The notes: generated by a model not told the origin, from the sequence alone. DNA of 64,000 bases from JAPHSX01 sp041554195 (GCA_041554195.1 JBFFMJ010000008.1:62001-126000), one strand, 5' to 3'; positions 18,021-27,590 are shown, numbered from the stretch's first letter. A program made the numbers and translations.

Positions 18021-21000
18021 ATGCTGGCCCGTCTGCTGCAGCACCATGTACTCGCCAACCTCACCTTTGCGCTGGTGCTGGTGCTGGGTATCGCCGCCTA
18101 CAACATGCTGCCGCGCGAGAAAGACCCCAGCATCAACTTCAACTGGATCCAGATCACTACAGTGATGCCCGGTGCCTCCGCCGAGGATGTGGAGAAGCTG
18201 ATCACCACCCCGCTGGAGGATGCAGTTGCCAAGATCTCCGACATCCGCTTTATCTCCAGCACCAGCCGCGAGTCGGTCTCCAGTGTGCTGGTACGTTTTA
18301 ATGATCTGGATTCGCGTACCTTCGATAAGCGTCTCAACGACCTGCGTCGCGAGGTGCAGAATGTGGAGAATACCGAGCTGCCCGAGGTGGCACGCTCCCC
18401 CTTTATCTATGAGATCACCACGGCCAGCGCCTTCCCCACCGCCAGTCTGGTATTGCAGGGGCAGGCCAATGATGAGCAGCTGCGCCGGCAGGGGCGACTG
18501 CTGGGCAAGGATCTGGAGCGGCTGACGGGGATCGACCGGGTCGACTCCATCGGTCTGCTCGACCCGGAACTGAAGGTGGTGTTTGACCCGGCGCAGGTCA
18601 GTGCCCTGGGGCTGAGCCCCGGCGACCTGGCCGATACCGTCAGCCTCTATTTTCGCGATATCTCCGCCGGTAGTGTGCGCATGGACAACCGTGAGGTGCT
18701 GCTGCGACTGGTGGGCACCGGTGAGGCCCCCGGTCTACTCGAATCGCTGCCGGTGGTGACCGCCCAGGGGGAGGTAACGCTGGGGGCGCTGGCCGAGGTA
18801 CGGCGCGAACGTGAACGGGCCGAGAGGCTGGTCAGTTTCGATGGGCAACCGGCGATGTTGATGTCGGTGTTCAAAAAGGAGAGTGCCAATACCCTGGAGC
18901 TGATCGAGCGGCTGAATGGTTTCATGGAAGAGCGCAACAAAACCCTTGATGCCTTTGGCCTGCAGCTGGTGCTGGTGGATGACCAGACCACCTCGACCCG
19001 CCACGCCATCAATGTGATGGAGACCAACGCGGTGCTGGGATTGATCCTGGTGCTCTTTGTCACCTGGGCCTTTCTCGGTTCGCGCATCGCCTTCTTTATT
19101 ACCATCGGCATCCCCTTCACCTTGGCGGGCACCTTTCTGGTGCTCTCCAATATCGGCCAGACCCTGAACAATTCGATCCTGCTGGGGGTGGTGATCAGCC
19201 TCGGCATGCTGGTGGACGATGCGGTGGTGGTGGTAGAGGGGATCTACTATCGCGTACGCCACGGTATGGATGCGACAAAGGCCGCGGTGGAGTCGTTGCG
19301 AGAGGTTTTCGCCCCGGTCACCACCTCGGTGCTGACCACCATGGCTGCCTTCATGCCGCTGATGCTGATGCCCGGCATCCTCGGCCAGTTCATGATGGTG
19401 ATCCCGCTGGTGGTCACCCTGGCGCTGGCGATCTCCCTGCTGGAGGCCTACTGGATCCTCCCCTCTCATGTGATCGGCGCGGGGGTCAACTTCAACAAAC
19501 CCTCGCGCATACACCGCCACCGTGAACGCCTTACCCACTGGCTGCAGGTGAAGTATTCACGCGCCCTGGTCAAGGCGATGCGCTACCCCGGGCGTGGTGC
19601 GGCGGTGGTGGCACTGCTGTTCGTGGTTGCCGTGGGGGCGCTGGCAACCGGTCGCATTAACGTCAACTTTTTTGCCATGGAGTCGATCCGCCTCTTCTAC
19701 ATTAATGTGGAGATGCCGCCGGGCACGCCGCTGGAGCGGAGCCTGCAGAAGAGTCGCGAGGCGGAGCAGCGCATTCAGGCCGGGCTGCTGGCAGGCGAGG
19801 TGCGCGGCATGGTGAGTTATGCCGGGTTGATGTTTACCGAGACCGAACCGCTGATCGGCAACAACTACGCCCAGGTGATGGTTAGCCTCAACCCGCAGCA
19901 GGGGGATATGCGTAGTGCCCACGAGGTGGTGGAGGCGGTGCGTCCGCTGCTGGCAGACCTCACCGGTGTGGCCGAGCTCCACTTCTTCGAGATGAAGGAT
20001 GGCCCCCCCACCGAGAAGCCGATTAAGGTGAAGGTGCGCGGCGATGACTTTGCACAGATCAGTGCCGCCGTGGATGGACTAAAGGGGGTACTTGCCACCA
20101 TCGACGGGGTGAGTGATATCAGCGATAACGACAGCCCCGGTGGCATGGAGTTAGTGCTTACTCTCAACCACGACGCGGTGAATCGGGCCGGACTCAATCC
20201 TGCGGTGCTGTCGCGGCTGATCCGCATGCTGGGTGACGGTGAGGTGGTCTCCAGCGTGCAGGCGCGCGGTGAGAAGGTCGAGGTGCGGGTGCTGGCCGAG
20301 CAGCAGCACAGTGATCTGGCGTCGCTGCTGCGCACCCCGGTGGCGCTGCCCAATGGCGGCGAGATGGCGCTGGGTGAGCTGGTAGATCACCAGGTGCAGT
20401 ATGGGCGCTCGAACATCCGCCACCACAACCTGCGCCGCGCCATCACCCTGGAGGCCGACCTTAACAAGGAGGTGATGGACACCGTTGCCGCCAATGCCGC
20501 GCTGGTAGCCGGCTGGCAGGCCATTGCCGCTGACTATCCCGGTATTAGTCTCGATTTTTCAGGTGAGCTGGACGATATCAACGAGAGCCTCGACTCCATC
20601 TTCGTCCTCTTCATCTTCGGTCTGGGGATGATCTACCTTATCCTCGGCACCCAGTTCGAGAGCTACTTTCAGCCGCTGCTGATTATCGCCACCATCCCGA
20701 TGGCCCTTACCGGAGTGCTGCTTGGCCTCTGGATCACCGGTAATCCGCTCAGCCTCTATACCCTCTACGGGGTGGTGGCGCTGGGCGGCATTGCCGTCAA
20801 TGCCGCGATTGTGCTGATCTCCGCCGCCAACCAGCGGATTGCGCTGGGGATGAGTGTGCTGCATGCCACGGTCTATGCGGCGCGCAGGCGCTTTATCCCG
20901 ATCATTATTACCTCGCTGACCACCATCGCCGGGCTGTTCTCGCTGGCCGTGGGGCTGGGGGGGCACTCGCTGATCTGGGGGCCGGTGGCCACCGCCATCG

Positions 21001-21131
21001 TCTGGGGGCTCGCCTTCTCCACGGTGCTGACCCTGTTTGCCACACCGATGCTCTACCGCTTTTTTATGGATAACCGCGAAGGTCTCTACCGGCGCTTCTG
21101 TTACTGGTGCAAACGCGGGCTGAAACCGTGA
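18021..21131 (+). CDS. RND efflux transporter permease (HAE-1/AcrB-like family)
   Basis: 1036 residues, the usual length for the family, with twelve helices in two 1+5 sets and two large periplasmic loops. Landmarks: N-terminal helix followed by MLPREKDPSINFNWI and GASAEDVEKLITTPLE; TM4 with GMLVDDAVVVVEGI carrying the proton-relay Asp pair (~400); second-half counterpart GVVALGGIAVNAAIVLI. It exports drugs, metals or metabolites in exchange for protons; the substrate cannot be told. Forms an operon with the adaptor at 16995. Confidence 0.93.
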   Translation: MLARLLQHHVLANLTFALVLVLGIAAYNMLPREKDPSINFNWIQITTVMPGASAEDVEKLITTPLEDAVAKISDIRFISSTSRESVSSVLVRFNDLDSRTFDKRLNDLRREVQNVENTELPEVARSPFIYEITTASAFPTASLVLQGQANDEQLRRQGRLLGKDLERLTGIDRVDSIGLLDPELKVVFDPAQVSALGLSPGDLADTVSLYFRDISAGSVRMDNREVLLRLVGTGEAPGLLESLPVVTAQGEVTLGALAEVRRERERAERLVSFDGQPAMLMSVFKKESANTLELIERLNGFMEERNKTLDAFGLQLVLVDDQTTSTRHAINVMETNAVLGLILVLFVTWAFLGSRIAFFITIGIPFTLAGTFLVLSNIGQTLNNSILLGVVISLGMLVDDAVVVVEGIYYRVRHGMDATKAAVESLREVFAPVTTSVLTTMAAFMPLMLMPGILGQFMMVIPLVVTLALAISLLEAYWILPSHVIGAGVNFNKPSRIHRHRERLTHWLQVKYSRALVKAMRYPGRGAAVVALLFVVAVGALATGRINVNFFAMESIRLFYINVEMPPGTPLERSLQKSREAEQRIQAGLLAGEVRGMVSYAGLMFTETEPLIGNNYAQVMVSLNPQQGDMRSAHEVVEAVRPLLADLTGVAELHFFEMKDGPPTEKPIKVKVRGDDFAQISAAVDGLKGVLATIDGVSDISDNDSPGGMELVLTLNHDAVNRAGLNPAVLSRLIRMLGDGEVVSSVQARGEKVEVRVLAEQQHSDLASLLRTPVALPNGGEMALGELVDHQVQYGRSNIRHHNLRRAITLEADLNKEVMDTVAANAALVAGWQAIAADYPGISLDFSGELDDINESLDSIFVLFIFGLGMIYLILGTQFESYFQPLLIIATIPMALTGVLLGLWITGNPLSLYTLYGVVALGGIAVNAAIVLISAANQRIALGMSVLHATVYAARRRFIPIIITSLTTIAGLFSLAVGLGGHSLIWGPVATAIVWGLAFSTVLTLFATPMLYRFFMDNREGLYRRFCYWCKRGLKP

Positions 21132-21167
21132 TAGCAATGCCCCAGTAATGGGCGCTGTTCTCTGGAT

Positions 21168-21184
21168 TGCACATTCGTGGTGCG
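21168..21184. promoter_or_regulatory. Candidate NtrC binding site upstream of amtB
   Basis: TGCACAT-TCG-TGGTGCG compared with the enteric NtrC consensus TGCACCA-N3-TGGTGCA: 5 of 7 and 6 of 7 half-site bases agree. It lies 73 bases before the sigma-54-like -24 element, a normal enhancer distance. A further half-site, TGCACCA, is at 21200-21206. Confidence 0.6.
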
Positions 21185-21237
21185 CTCGTGGTGTTCTGAT
21201 GCACCATACCTTTGCCTAACGCACTGATTTTGCATAA

Positions 21238-21262
21238 GGCACCAAGTTGGTGTGATTCTTGC
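21238..21262 (+). promoter_or_regulatory. Sigma-54 promoter of amtB with an overlapping NtrC-like site
   Basis: TGGTGT-GATTC-TTGC (21248-21262) fits the sigma-54 consensus TGGCAC-N5-TTGC with the invariant GG (21249-21250) and GC (21261-21262) exactly 10 bases apart. The predicted transcription start is about 21274, leaving a 27-base leader with GGGGAG before the amtB ATG. GGCACCA-AGT-TGGTGTG at 21238-21254 is a second NtrC-like dyad that overlaps the -24 element. Confidence 0.7.
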
Positions 21263-21300
21263 CCAATTGCCGCTAATCATTTTTATTTGTGGGGAGAAAC

Positions 21301-22494
21301 ATGGAAAACACGAGCGGTATCGATACTCTATTTGTCCTGTTGGGCGCCATTATGGTGCTGGCGATGCACGCCGGTTTCGCCTTTCTTGAGGTGGGCACAG
21401 TGCGCAAGAAGAATCAGGTCAATGCACTGGTTAAGATCATTTCTGATTTTGCCGTCTCAACCATTGCCTACTTCTTTATCGGTTACAGCGTCGCCTACGG
21501 CATGAGTTTCTTCGAGGCCGCCCCGGTCCTTACCGCAAAAAATGGCTATGAGCTGGTGAAGTTCTTCTTCCTGCTCACCTTTGCCGCCGCCATTCCGGCG
21601 ATCATCTCCGGCGGTATCGCCGAGCGGGCCAAGTTTAATCCGCAGCTGGCGGCCACCTTTGTGCTGGTGGCGCTTGTTTACCCCTTCTTTGAGGGGATCA
21701 CCTGGAACGGTAACTACGGCGTTCAGGCCTGGATTGGCGCCACCTTCGGTGCCGAATTCCACGACTTTGCCGGTTCCGTGGTGGTGCATGCGATGGGTGG
21801 CTGGATTGCACTGGGGGCGGCGGTATTGCTGGGTCATCGCAAGGGACGCTATGGCAAGAACGGTGAGGTCTACGCCCACCCGCCCTCAAGCATCCCCTTC
21901 CTCGCCCTGGGTGCCTGGATCCTTACCGTCGGCTGGTTCGGCTTTAACGTGATGTCGGCGCAGAGTGTCGATGGGATCTCCGGTCTGGTCGCCGTCAACT
22001 CACTCATGGCGATGGTCGGTGGCATCCTCGCCGCCTTAATCACCGGTAAAAACGACCCCGGCTTCGTCCACAACGGCCCGCTCGCCGGTCTGGTCGCGAT
22101 CTGTGCCGGTTCCGACCTGATGCATCCAATGGGCGCATTGATCACCGGCCTCATCGCCGGCGGTCTGTTCGTCTGGACCTTCACCCTGGTGCAGAACAAA
22201 TGGAAGATCGACGATGTGCTCGGTGTCTGGCCGCTGCATGGCCTGTGCGGAGCCTGGGGCGGCATCGCCGCCGGTATCTTCGGCCTGGAGGCCCTCGGTG
22301 GCATGGGTGGTGTGACCTTCATGGGTCAGCTCGCTGGCACTGTGATTGGCGTTAGCATCGCCACCGCCGCTGGTTTCATCGTCTACGGCGCGTTGAAGAA
22401 GATGGTCGGAATTCGCCTCTCCGAAGAGGAGGAGTTTGAAGGGGCCGACCTGGCGATTCACAAGATTGCGGCGGAGCCGAATTACGACCGTTAA
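21301..22494 (+). CDS. amtB: Ammonium transporter AmtB
   Basis: A 397-residue channel with eleven predicted membrane helices; conducts ammonium/ammonia across the inner membrane. Conserved Amt sequence is clear: FAFLEVGTVRKKNQ near the start, FVLVALVYPFFEGITWN, the first pore-His region VVHAMGGWIALGAAVLLG, and the second HGLCGAWGGIAAGIFG. The start at 21301 follows GGGGAGAAAC. No glnK partner is adjacent, unlike the enteric glnK-amtB operon, so the PII regulator must lie elsewhere. Nitrogen control is supported by the sigma-54/NtrC sites upstream. Confidence 0.96.
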   Translation: MENTSGIDTLFVLLGAIMVLAMHAGFAFLEVGTVRKKNQVNALVKIISDFAVSTIAYFFIGYSVAYGMSFFEAAPVLTAKNGYELVKFFFLLTFAAAIPAIISGGIAERAKFNPQLAATFVLVALVYPFFEGITWNGNYGVQAWIGATFGAEFHDFAGSVVVHAMGGWIALGAAVLLGHRKGRYGKNGEVYAHPPSSIPFLALGAWILTVGWFGFNVMSAQSVDGISGLVAVNSLMAMVGGILAALITGKNDPGFVHNGPLAGLVAICAGSDLMHPMGALITGLIAGGLFVWTFTLVQNKWKIDDVLGVWPLHGLCGAWGGIAAGIFGLEALGGMGGVTFMGQLAGTVIGVSIATAAGFIVYGALKKMVGIRLSEEEEFEGADLAIHKIAAEPNYDR

Positions 22495-22521
22495 GTTGCA
22501 TGGTTGTGATGAAAAGAAAAG

Positions 22522-22544
22522 ACGGGCTGGGACGCCCGTTTTTT
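22522..22544 (+). terminator. Rho-independent terminator after amtB
   Basis: Stem ACGGGC (22522-22527) with GCCCGT (22534-22539), loop TGGGAC, followed by a T run to 22544. It lies 28 bases after the amtB stop. Confidence 0.85.
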
Positions 22545-22871
22545 GTGTGTGTTTTCGGCCAGTAGCGGTCCTCACGATCAATGGACGCGCACAGCCGCTT
22601 TCAGCAGAAAGCAGCCTCATACACTAGTTAGCTCTCCAATATGGTCATTGGAGTCACAAGCACTGCCGGAAAGTAAACTATGCTATAGATAGTGTTGTAC
22701 CAGATTGTTGAAACACCTCATGTTAGCGCTAAACTTATTCTTGTCCCTCAGAGTAGCCTTGGGCTGTAACCGCGCCATCGTTGTGGGTAGTCATTATACA
22801 TGTGATTCCGGCTATTTATGAGGCACCTCCCGTTTTAGGCTGAGTAAGTTTAAAAAAAGGAATAATCTGTC
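22545..22871. other. Intergenic region, no gene seen
   Basis: About 330 bases, AT-richer than the flanking genes, between the amtB terminator and the large repeat lipoprotein. I see no coding frame or stable RNA. TATGCTATAGAT near 22679 and TTATACAT near 22794 could be -10 elements, but neither has a convincing -35 box. Confidence 0.35.
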
Positions 22872-25800
22872 ATGGGTTTGATGGCACTCACAACAATTAG
22901 CACACGTTTAATGACACCCCCAGCGATGCTGCTTATTTTACTGAGCCTGCTGGCTTTAAACGGATGTACCAGTGGTGGCGGGGGGGCGACTCTGGTTGCG
23001 ACTGACGACGATGCAACTACTGTTGAGGGCATGGTAGTGTGGATTGATGTTCTGGACAATGATGTAGGCCCAGACATATACATTGCGGATGCCGAATGGC
23101 CGCTCCATGGCACCATCGCAATCCTGCCGGAAGGTAAGGGCATAAGTTACCAGCCCGACACAGGCTTCATCGGCACCGATAGTTTTACTTACAGTATTGA
23201 TAGTCCTTCTGCTGAAGCGGTCTCTGCCACAGTGTCGATTAGCGTTATAGCCGCTAATACCGAAGGCCTGGCAGCAGCTAATGACGGTGCCACCACTTTT
23301 ATGAATGCCCCGGTATTGATTGATGTGCTGGCCAATGATTCTGGCATTGATAATCAAATTACGTCGGTGAGTGTGCCAACCAGTGGCACGGCTACTATTG
23401 AAGCCATGGGTATCAACTATAAGCCAATTACTGGCTTCACCGGTACCGACACCTTTACCTACGAAGTAAGAGACCATAAAGGCGCTGTTGCAAAAGCGTC
23501 AGTTACTGTTTTTATTAGGGATAAATACAACGATCCAGTGGCTGTCGATGACCCCGCCACCGTGAGAGAATCCGCACCTGAGCCGATACAGATCAACGTT
23601 CTAAGTAACGACTATGATCTTGATGGGGATCCGCTCAGCATTGTTGCTGTGGCTCAACCAGCCAACGGCAATACCTCTGGCGTCTCCACCTCAATCATTA
23701 GTTACCTGCCGGCACCCGGGTTCAGCGGCGCCGATGACTTCTTCTACATGATTAGCGATGGCCTCGGCGGTACGGCAGTCGCGTCGGTCAATCTCACGGT
23801 TACACCAAACACGCCTCCTGTAGCTGTTAATGACGCTTTTACAGCCGTTCAGGGTTTATCAGTGACCCACGACGTGGTGTTCAATGATAGCGATGCCGAC
23901 GGTGACAACCTTCGTATAACCGGGGTGACACAGCCATTCCATGGCGTCGTCACCATCGCATCTTCAACAACGGTCAGCTACACCTCTGATATAGATTTTG
24001 CCGGCACGGACCCCTTTACTTATACCATCAGCGATGGCTACGGTGGCACGAGCACCGCGTTCGTCACTGTCTCAGTGTTAACGAAACCTAATACGCCCCC
24101 CATCGCGAATGACGATCGCGCAACCACCTTAGTGAATACTCCGGTGACAATCGATGTGCTTGCCAATGACACCGATGCAGACGGGGATAACCTCAGCGTG
24201 ATAGCCGTAGACCCGTTACTATATGATGACACTGCTACCATCGTGCCCGGGGGGATTGAATATACGGTCACAAGTGGCTTTGTGGGGCGACGAGTCTTTG
24301 GCTATACCGTGAGTGACGGAAGAGGTGGCACCGACTACGCTACCGTCGATCTCGCCATTCGGGATGGTTCAGTAAATATACTGCCGGTGGTGGTGGATGA
24401 CTTCGCCACCACTACAAAAGATACTCCGGTACAAATCGATGTACTGGCGAATGACTACGATGTGGACGGAGATACACTTCTTCCTTTTACTACAAGTGAA
24501 CCTGCCCACGGTACCGTCACAGGAGGTCATTCATCTGAGTTATTTTTGTATACACCCAATCCAGGCTTCAGTGGTACCGATACTTTCACTTATAGCGTTA
24601 GTGATGGACAAGTAACAGGCACACCAAGCCCAGCGACCGTCACGATTACGGTGACTAACACGCCCCCCATCACGGTGAACGACACGGCGAGTACCGTGGA
24701 GGACACTCCGTTAACAATCGATGTGCTGGCCAATGATACCGATGCTGACGGGGATAACCTCAGCGTGATAGCCGTGGACTCGCCAACAACACAGGGCGGT
24801 ACCACCACCATCGTAGCCGGGGAGATTGTGTATCAGCCTGCCAGTGGCTACATCGGTGAAGACACCTTTATCTATGTCGTGAGTGACTTTGATGGTGGTA
24901 CGGATAAAGCGACGGTTACGATCACGGTAACTGCTGCACCAAACACACCACCTGTTGCAGTGAACGACACGGCGAGTACCGTAGAGGACACTCCGTTAAC
25001 AATCGATGTGCTGGCCAATGATACCGATGCTGACGGGGACAACCTCAGCGTGATAGCCGTGGACTCGCCAACAGCACAGGGTGGTACCGCAGCCATCGTA
25101 ACCGGGGGGATTGAATACACGCCCACCGGTAGCTATGTGGGGGACGACACCTTTACCTATACCGTGAGTGATGGTCATGGTGGTACGGATACGGCAACGG
25201 TCACTGTTACGGTCGATCCTGCGTCTTTGGCTCCCGTCATCAGAGTATCAGTAGACTCATTCGGCAACCAGGCACTTGGCAGCAATTTCTTCCTAACAGG
25301 TAGCCCAGTCATCAGTGCCAATGGTCGCTATGTGGCCTTCCGTTCAGCTGCTGACAATCTGGTGGCCGGTGATAGTTACGGCTATCAGGATATATTCCTC
25401 CACGATATCGGTACTGGTACAACTACTCGGGTCTCGGTGGACTATGCGGGTAACGAGTTTGTTGGCGACAGTCGAGATCCGGCAATCAATGCTGACGGCC
25501 GCTACGTGGCCTTCCGTGTACTCACCGAAATTTTCCTGCATGATACTCAGGCAGGTACCTCCACCCAGGTCTCGGTGGATTCGGCCGGTAACTCGTCAAA
25601 CGGTGATAACTTCTATCCAGACATCAGTGCGGATGGAACAAAAATAGTCTTCTACTCCAATGCAACCAACTTGGTGAGCAGTGATACCAACGGCGTGATC
25701 GATATATTCCTGCATGACACAGGCAGTGGTACAACCACGCGTATCTCGATGGGTCACGATGGCAGTGAGGCGGATGGCAACAGTATCTACCCGGCAATCA

Positions 25801-26438
25801 GCGCCGATGGCAAGTTCGTAGCCTTTGAGTCTGATGCTACCAACCTGGTGACGGGGGATACGAATGGCAAGACGGATATTTTCCTTTATGAAACTGCCAC
25901 CGGTATCACCACTCGCGTTTCGGTCGACTCGAGTGGCAATCAGGGTACCAACCCGAGTCGCAAACCGACCATCAGTGCCGACGGGCAATTTGTCGCCTTC
26001 GAATCCTCCGCAAATAATCTGGTGAGTGGAGACACCAACGTGGCCTACGATATCTTCGTGCGGGATACTGTGGGTGATACCACCACTCGCGTATCGGTGG
26101 CCTCTGACGGTACGCAGTCCACAGACTATGAAAATAGCAATAGTCCGGCAATCAGTGATGATGGCCGTTATGTGACCTTCTACTCTAATGCCACTAACCT
26201 GGTGACAGGGGATAGCAATATGGTGTCGGACATCTTCAGGCATGACAGGCAAACCGGTGACACTACCCGTGTATCGGTGGATGCGGCCGGGACCCAAGCC
26301 AACGGTGCCAGTGTCTTCCCCGAGATCAGCGCAGATGGCCGTTACGTGGTCTACTATTCAGCGGCTGGTAATTTGGTTAGCGGGGATACCAACGGGGTGG
26401 ATGATGCCTTCCGTGTAGATGTTACGGCTCTACCCTAA
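22872..26438 (+). CDS. Large lipoprotein: eight Ig/cadherin-like domains plus seven-repeat beta-propeller
   Basis: 1188 residues. A signal peptide ends in lipobox LNGC, then a Gly linker, then eight tandem domains of about 90 residues with the pattern VNDxxxTVEDTPxxIDVLANDxDxDGDxLSV...GFxGTDTFTYTVSDGxGGT (cadherin-like/Big-type calcium-binding folds, ~residues 38-785). From ~790 come seven repeats of about 58 residues, RVSVDSxGN...PxISADGRYVAFxSxATNLVxGDTNgxxDIFLHD, a TolB/PD40-type propeller. The second propeller repeat is about 12 residues short. Probably a surface- or periplasm-exposed binding or adhesion protein; no enzymatic motif is seen. Monocistronic, with a weak AGG ribosome site. 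Confidence 0.85.
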   Translation: MGLMALTTISTRLMTPPAMLLILLSLLALNGCTSGGGGATLVATDDDATTVEGMVVWIDVLDNDVGPDIYIADAEWPLHGTIAILPEGKGISYQPDTGFIGTDSFTYSIDSPSAEAVSATVSISVIAANTEGLAAANDGATTFMNAPVLIDVLANDSGIDNQITSVSVPTSGTATIEAMGINYKPITGFTGTDTFTYEVRDHKGAVAKASVTVFIRDKYNDPVAVDDPATVRESAPEPIQINVLSNDYDLDGDPLSIVAVAQPANGNTSGVSTSIISYLPAPGFSGADDFFYMISDGLGGTAVASVNLTVTPNTPPVAVNDAFTAVQGLSVTHDVVFNDSDADGDNLRITGVTQPFHGVVTIASSTTVSYTSDIDFAGTDPFTYTISDGYGGTSTAFVTVSVLTKPNTPPIANDDRATTLVNTPVTIDVLANDTDADGDNLSVIAVDPLLYDDTATIVPGGIEYTVTSGFVGRRVFGYTVSDGRGGTDYATVDLAIRDGSVNILPVVVDDFATTTKDTPVQIDVLANDYDVDGDTLLPFTTSEPAHGTVTGGHSSELFLYTPNPGFSGTDTFTYSVSDGQVTGTPSPATVTITVTNTPPITVNDTASTVEDTPLTIDVLANDTDADGDNLSVIAVDSPTTQGGTTTIVAGEIVYQPASGYIGEDTFIYVVSDFDGGTDKATVTITVTAAPNTPPVAVNDTASTVEDTPLTIDVLANDTDADGDNLSVIAVDSPTAQGGTAAIVTGGIEYTPTGSYVGDDTFTYTVSDGHGGTDTATVTVTVDPASLAPVIRVSVDSFGNQALGSNFFLTGSPVISANGRYVAFRSAADNLVAGDSYGYQDIFLHDIGTGTTTRVSVDYAGNEFVGDSRDPAINADGRYVAFRVLTEIFLHDTQAGTSTQVSVDSAGNSSNGDNFYPDISADGTKIVFYSNATNLVSSDTNGVIDIFLHDTGSGTTTRISMGHDGSEADGNSIYPAISADGKFVAFESDATNLVTGDTNGKTDIFLYETATGITTRVSVDSSGNQGTNPSRKPTISADGQFVAFESSANNLVSGDTNVAYDIFVRDTVGDTTTRVSVASDGTQSTDYENSNSPAISDDGRYVTFYSNATNLVTGDSNMVSDIFRHDRQTGDTTRVSVDAAGTQANGASVFPEISADGRYVVYYSAAGNLVSGDTNGVDDAFRVDVTALP
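24675..25088 (+). repeat. Near-identical internal direct repeat within the Ig-like domains
   Basis: About 129 bases at 24675-24803 recur at 24960-25088, 285 bases (95 codons) apart, with only about four mismatches by eye. They encode the first half of Ig-like domains 7 and 8 (NDTASTVEDTPLTIDVLAND and onward). Silent positions are shared too, so the copying is recent. Domain 5 near 24140-24210 carries a weaker copy. Confidence 0.85.
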
Positions 26439-26999
26439 GTAGGTTGATCGTGGATTAATGGGAAATGGATCTTCCCACCACGCAGTTGCTGCTGGCTTTA
26501 TTACTGCAAGATGGCAGAGGTATGTGTTCGCAGGAACAGGACATTATTTCAAGCGCTACTTCTCATACTTAATCGTACTTGGTGATAGAATGTTCACTTC
26601 TGGCTAGGAGCGGGTATCTCGCTACCATCCAGATAAGGTCGCCTTTGGTCGCTTAGGAGGCGTAGCGCGTAGGCTAGGCTGAGAAACAAACCCCAACACG
26701 GTAGGTAGAATCTATTGGTGTTTACGTCTGTTCACCCCAACCTACGGTACTAAAATTACTATATTGATCCCCCCTCTCCCTTACCCTCTCCTTGAAGGAG
26801 AGGGGATAGCAATAGTGACTTCAGAATTTGGCGTTAGAGTGGGTCAGCCTGATGGCAGAAAAAGCCCCTCTCCCCAAGGGAGATGGGTTGGGGAGAGGGG
26901 GATCTAAACAGGCTTTTGTTTAGGGCAATTCAATCCTCGGTAAATTACCAGACGGCACAACAACCCTGTCGCACAACAGTATTGTTGTATTTCCTTCTA
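26439..26999. other. Repeat-rich intergenic region
   Basis: About 560 bases between the large lipoprotein and purN (convergent) with no credible gene. It contains a C-rich/G-rich inverted repeat (26766-26904, listed separately) and, at 26690-26755, short motifs AACCCCAACAC, GTAGGT and CACCCCAACCTAC that look like dispersed intergenic repeat fragments. Confidence 0.5.
26766..26904. repeat. Inverted repeat element with two 40-base arms
   Basis: Left arm 26766-26805 starts GATCCCCCCTCTCCC and ends GAGAGGGG. Right arm 26865-26904 is its imperfect reverse complement, starting CCCCTCTCCCC and ending GAGAGGGGGATC. Each arm can itself fold (CCTCTCC with GGAGAGG). No open frame lies in the 59-base centre. 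It resembles the CCCTCTCCC-type dispersed repeats of many bacterial genomes, possibly a MITE-like element. Confidence 0.65.
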
Positions 27000-27590
27000 T
27001 TAGCCCTCTAAAACCCGGCTCGCAAACTGCCGAATCGCCTCAGGATAGATCACATGTTCCTGCTCCAGCACACGAGCAGCCAGGGTCTCTGCTGTATCGC
27101 CCTCAAGGATCGGCACCCGTGCCTGTAGCAGCACCTCACCGGAGTCGAGTTCGGCGGTGACCAGATGCACGCTGCAACCGGCCTCGCTGTCGCCCGCCTC
27201 GATGGCGCGGGCGTGGGTGTTGGTGCCCTTGTAGCGGGGCAGCAGTGAGGGGTGGATGTTGAGCATCCGCCCCTCGTAGTGGTGGACGAAATTATCACTA
27301 AGGATGCGCATGAATCCGGCCAGCACCACCAGCTGCGGTTGATAGCCATCAATGGTGCGGCTGAGCTCGGCATCGAAGGCCTCACGGCTGTCGAAGCGGG
27401 TGTGGTCGATGACCACGGTCTCGATGCCAGCCTGTCTGGCCCGCTCCAGCCCGTAGGCATCGGCCTTGTTACTGATCACGGCGCGGATCTCCACCGGCAG
27501 CCCGTCATCGGCGGCGGCGTCGATGATCGCCTGGAGATTGGAACCGCCGCCCGAGATGAGGACGACGATGGGGAGCTTTGTGGCGGACAT
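27000..27590 (-). CDS. purN: Phosphoribosylglycinamide formyltransferase
   Basis: Transfers a formyl group from 10-formyl-THF to GAR in purine synthesis. 196 residues with VLISGGGSNLQAIIDA at the N terminus (phosphate loop), the folate-site LAGFMRIL (read VLAGFMRILSDNFV), the catalytic Asn/His/Asp set in NIHPSLLPRYKGTNTHARAIEAGDSEAGCSVHLV (Asn and His of IHPSLLP, Asp of LDSGEVL), and the usual length. Its ATG overlaps the purM stop by one base (TAATG), so the two are translationally coupled. Confidence 0.96.
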   Translation of the reverse strand: MSATKLPIVVLISGGGSNLQAIIDAAADDGLPVEIRAVISNKADAYGLERARQAGIETVVIDHTRFDSREAFDAELSRTIDGYQPQLVVLAGFMRILSDNFVHHYEGRMLNIHPSLLPRYKGTNTHARAIEAGDSEAGCSVHLVTAELDSGEVLLQARVPILEGDTAETLAARVLEQEHVIYPEAIRQFASRVLEG

